NCBI GenBank assembly: GCA_029378245.1
Contig: JARKIF010000007.1
Location: 744,001 to 808,000, forward strand
Origin: Roridomyces roridus
Lineage: Eukaryota > Basidiomycota > Agaricomycetes > Agaricales > Mycenaceae
Reading direction: 5' to 3'
Length of the DNA: 64,000 nucleotides
The position numbers were made by a program, and so were the translations under genes. Shown one piece after another: positions 63,242 to 64,000 of this stretch. Below the pieces are notes generated by a model. That model made no database searches. It saw nothing but the letters and a program-made list of their open reading frames with translations, and had not been told where the DNA came from. Within the stretch, counting starts at the first letter, position 1; the number at the start of each line of letters is the position of its first letter.

Positions 63242-63445
63242 ATGCCAGTCCCCTGCGACAATCCGAAATGTTCGTTTGACAATATGACGAAATATGTGGC
63301 GAAGCCCGGACCAGGCGACGGGACATACAGTTGCGAAGGATGCAGTATTGGCCGGTATCCTCCCCAGTCCAGCGAGGATGAAAAGCCCTCAACCGAAGCC
63401 CAGAAGGCGGCTGCCGCGAAACAACGCCGGGCGAATAACAACTAG
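63242..63445 (+). CDS. Small Cys-containing protein
   Basis: An uninterrupted 67-residue frame from ATG 63242: MPVPCDNPKCSFDNMTKYV, then GDGTYSCEGCSIGRYPP and an Ala/Lys/Arg/Asn-rich tail. The CxxxxC...CxxC arrangement (residues 5, 10, about 32 and 35) could bind one zinc ion. No signal peptide. The family is not recognised. It may be the short product of a longer gene, but the ATG and stop are clean. Confidence 0.5.
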   Translation: MPVPCDNPKCSFDNMTKYVAKPGPGDGTYSCEGCSIGRYPPQSSEDEKPSTEAQKAAAAKQRRANNN

Positions 63446-64000
63446 GGTGAGTGGTATTGATTCAGACACCTTCCGCCCATTTGAGATGCTCAATTTTGTC
63501 CAGCCTCAGGCTCTTTTGCTCGCCCGCATTGGCCCCAAGTAGTCTCTCGTAGACTGACGCCCTCATACTTGTATCCATCTTGACTCCTCTTCGCCTTGTC
63601 GTTAGTTTTCGGGCGCCCTTGACTCTGTTGAATACTGTCTGCGCTGTACTCGCCTTTAAAATTTGTCCCAAGTTCATGGGGATTACAATACGATCCTGTC
63701 TGGCGAATACAATTTGAAAGTGAACTCACTGAACGCGCTTGGAACGCGCGGCTCTAGATCTCGAACCAAGGAATGTGATATTGCACATGGGATATACAAA
63801 GAAATGCCGAAAAGGAATAAAAGAAATGTAGTAAAGAGAGTCATAAGGGGTCATTAGTGATACTGTAGTCTGGGAGCAGCAACGAGTGGATGTACGATAA
63901 CCGATGAGCGACAAGCAAGCAAAAAAAAAAAGGAGAGGCAGAGATATACAATCTATCCTAGGAGACGGGTGTTTTGGCGGACCGTCGAGAGCCAAATCGA
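63446..64000. other. Window end without a recognised gene
   Basis: Short overlapping frames only; a run of 11 A at about 63920. Nothing supportable. Confidence 0.4.

Noticed and set aside
63920..63931. Poly(A) run as a retrotransposon tail
   Set aside because: No upstream retroelement coding sequence and no target-site duplication; treated as simple sequence.
1..64000. tRNA or rRNA genes and CRISPR-like arrays
   Set aside because: Scanning for tRNA B-box-like GGTTCGA and paired acceptor stems, and for regular direct repeats with unique spacers, gave nothing convincing; the few GGTTCGA-like hits (about 60969 and 61021) have no matching A box.

Overview
The window looks like nuclear DNA of a mushroom-forming basidiomycete (Agaricomycetes). 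Genes are split by many 45-55 nt introns with GT(A/G)NGT donors. Several families are ones I know only from Agaricomycetes: F-box-like proteins with an N-terminal coiled coil, a WW-like multipass membrane protein, and the cytosolic family beginning near 25.5 kb. No bacterial-style operons, CRISPR arrays, rRNA, or reverse-transcriptase, integrase or transposase genes were seen. Exon boundaries below were placed by eye from splice signals, reading frame and family similarity.

Layout. 0.4-1.0 kb: a broken RNA polymerase III subunit (RPC9/C17) copy. 1.78-8.25 kb: left arm of a large inverted duplication, holding an EFM7-type methyltransferase, a basic protein of unknown function sharing its promoter, and two intact F-box-like genes. 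9-25 kb: unique spacer with a CFAP20/Bug22 homologue, small unknown genes, a zinc alcohol dehydrogenase, a G-protein alpha subunit and a rearranged dephospho-CoA kinase pseudogene next to a stray F-box promoter fragment. 25.4-30.1 kb: two fungal-specific families that read into one another without a stop. 30.5-37.4 kb: the right arm, in reverse order and orientation, in which both F-box copies are broken and the methyltransferase has lost a splice donor. 37.4-40.1 kb: a coiled-coil gene and a second type of F-box gene, head to head. 40.5-42.0 kb: a CoA-binding-domain gene and a decayed copy. 42.1-51.0 kb: mitochondrial BipA/TypA GTPase, decayed copies of the coiled-coil/F-box pair, and a Sec24 copy; all four gene models carry frame-breaking indels although most splice sites are good. 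51.2-64 kb: an intact F-box-like gene, METTL16 RNA methyltransferase, cyclic-nucleotide phosphodiesterase, cytochrome P450, an APH-fold kinase and a small Cys-containing protein.

How it fits together. This is not a pathway cluster. Housekeeping and signalling genes (G-alpha and phosphodiesterase both belong to cAMP signalling, but are 34 kb apart) are interspersed with expanding, decaying F-box families. The strongest structural signal is the inverted duplication, whose arms of about 6.5 and 6.9 kb enclose about 22 kb and have diverged asymmetrically: the left copies look functional and most right copies are damaged. The other notable signals are very small exons (9, 11, 21, 26 and 27 nt), apparent non-GT donors, and the concentration of frame breaks at 42-51 kb.
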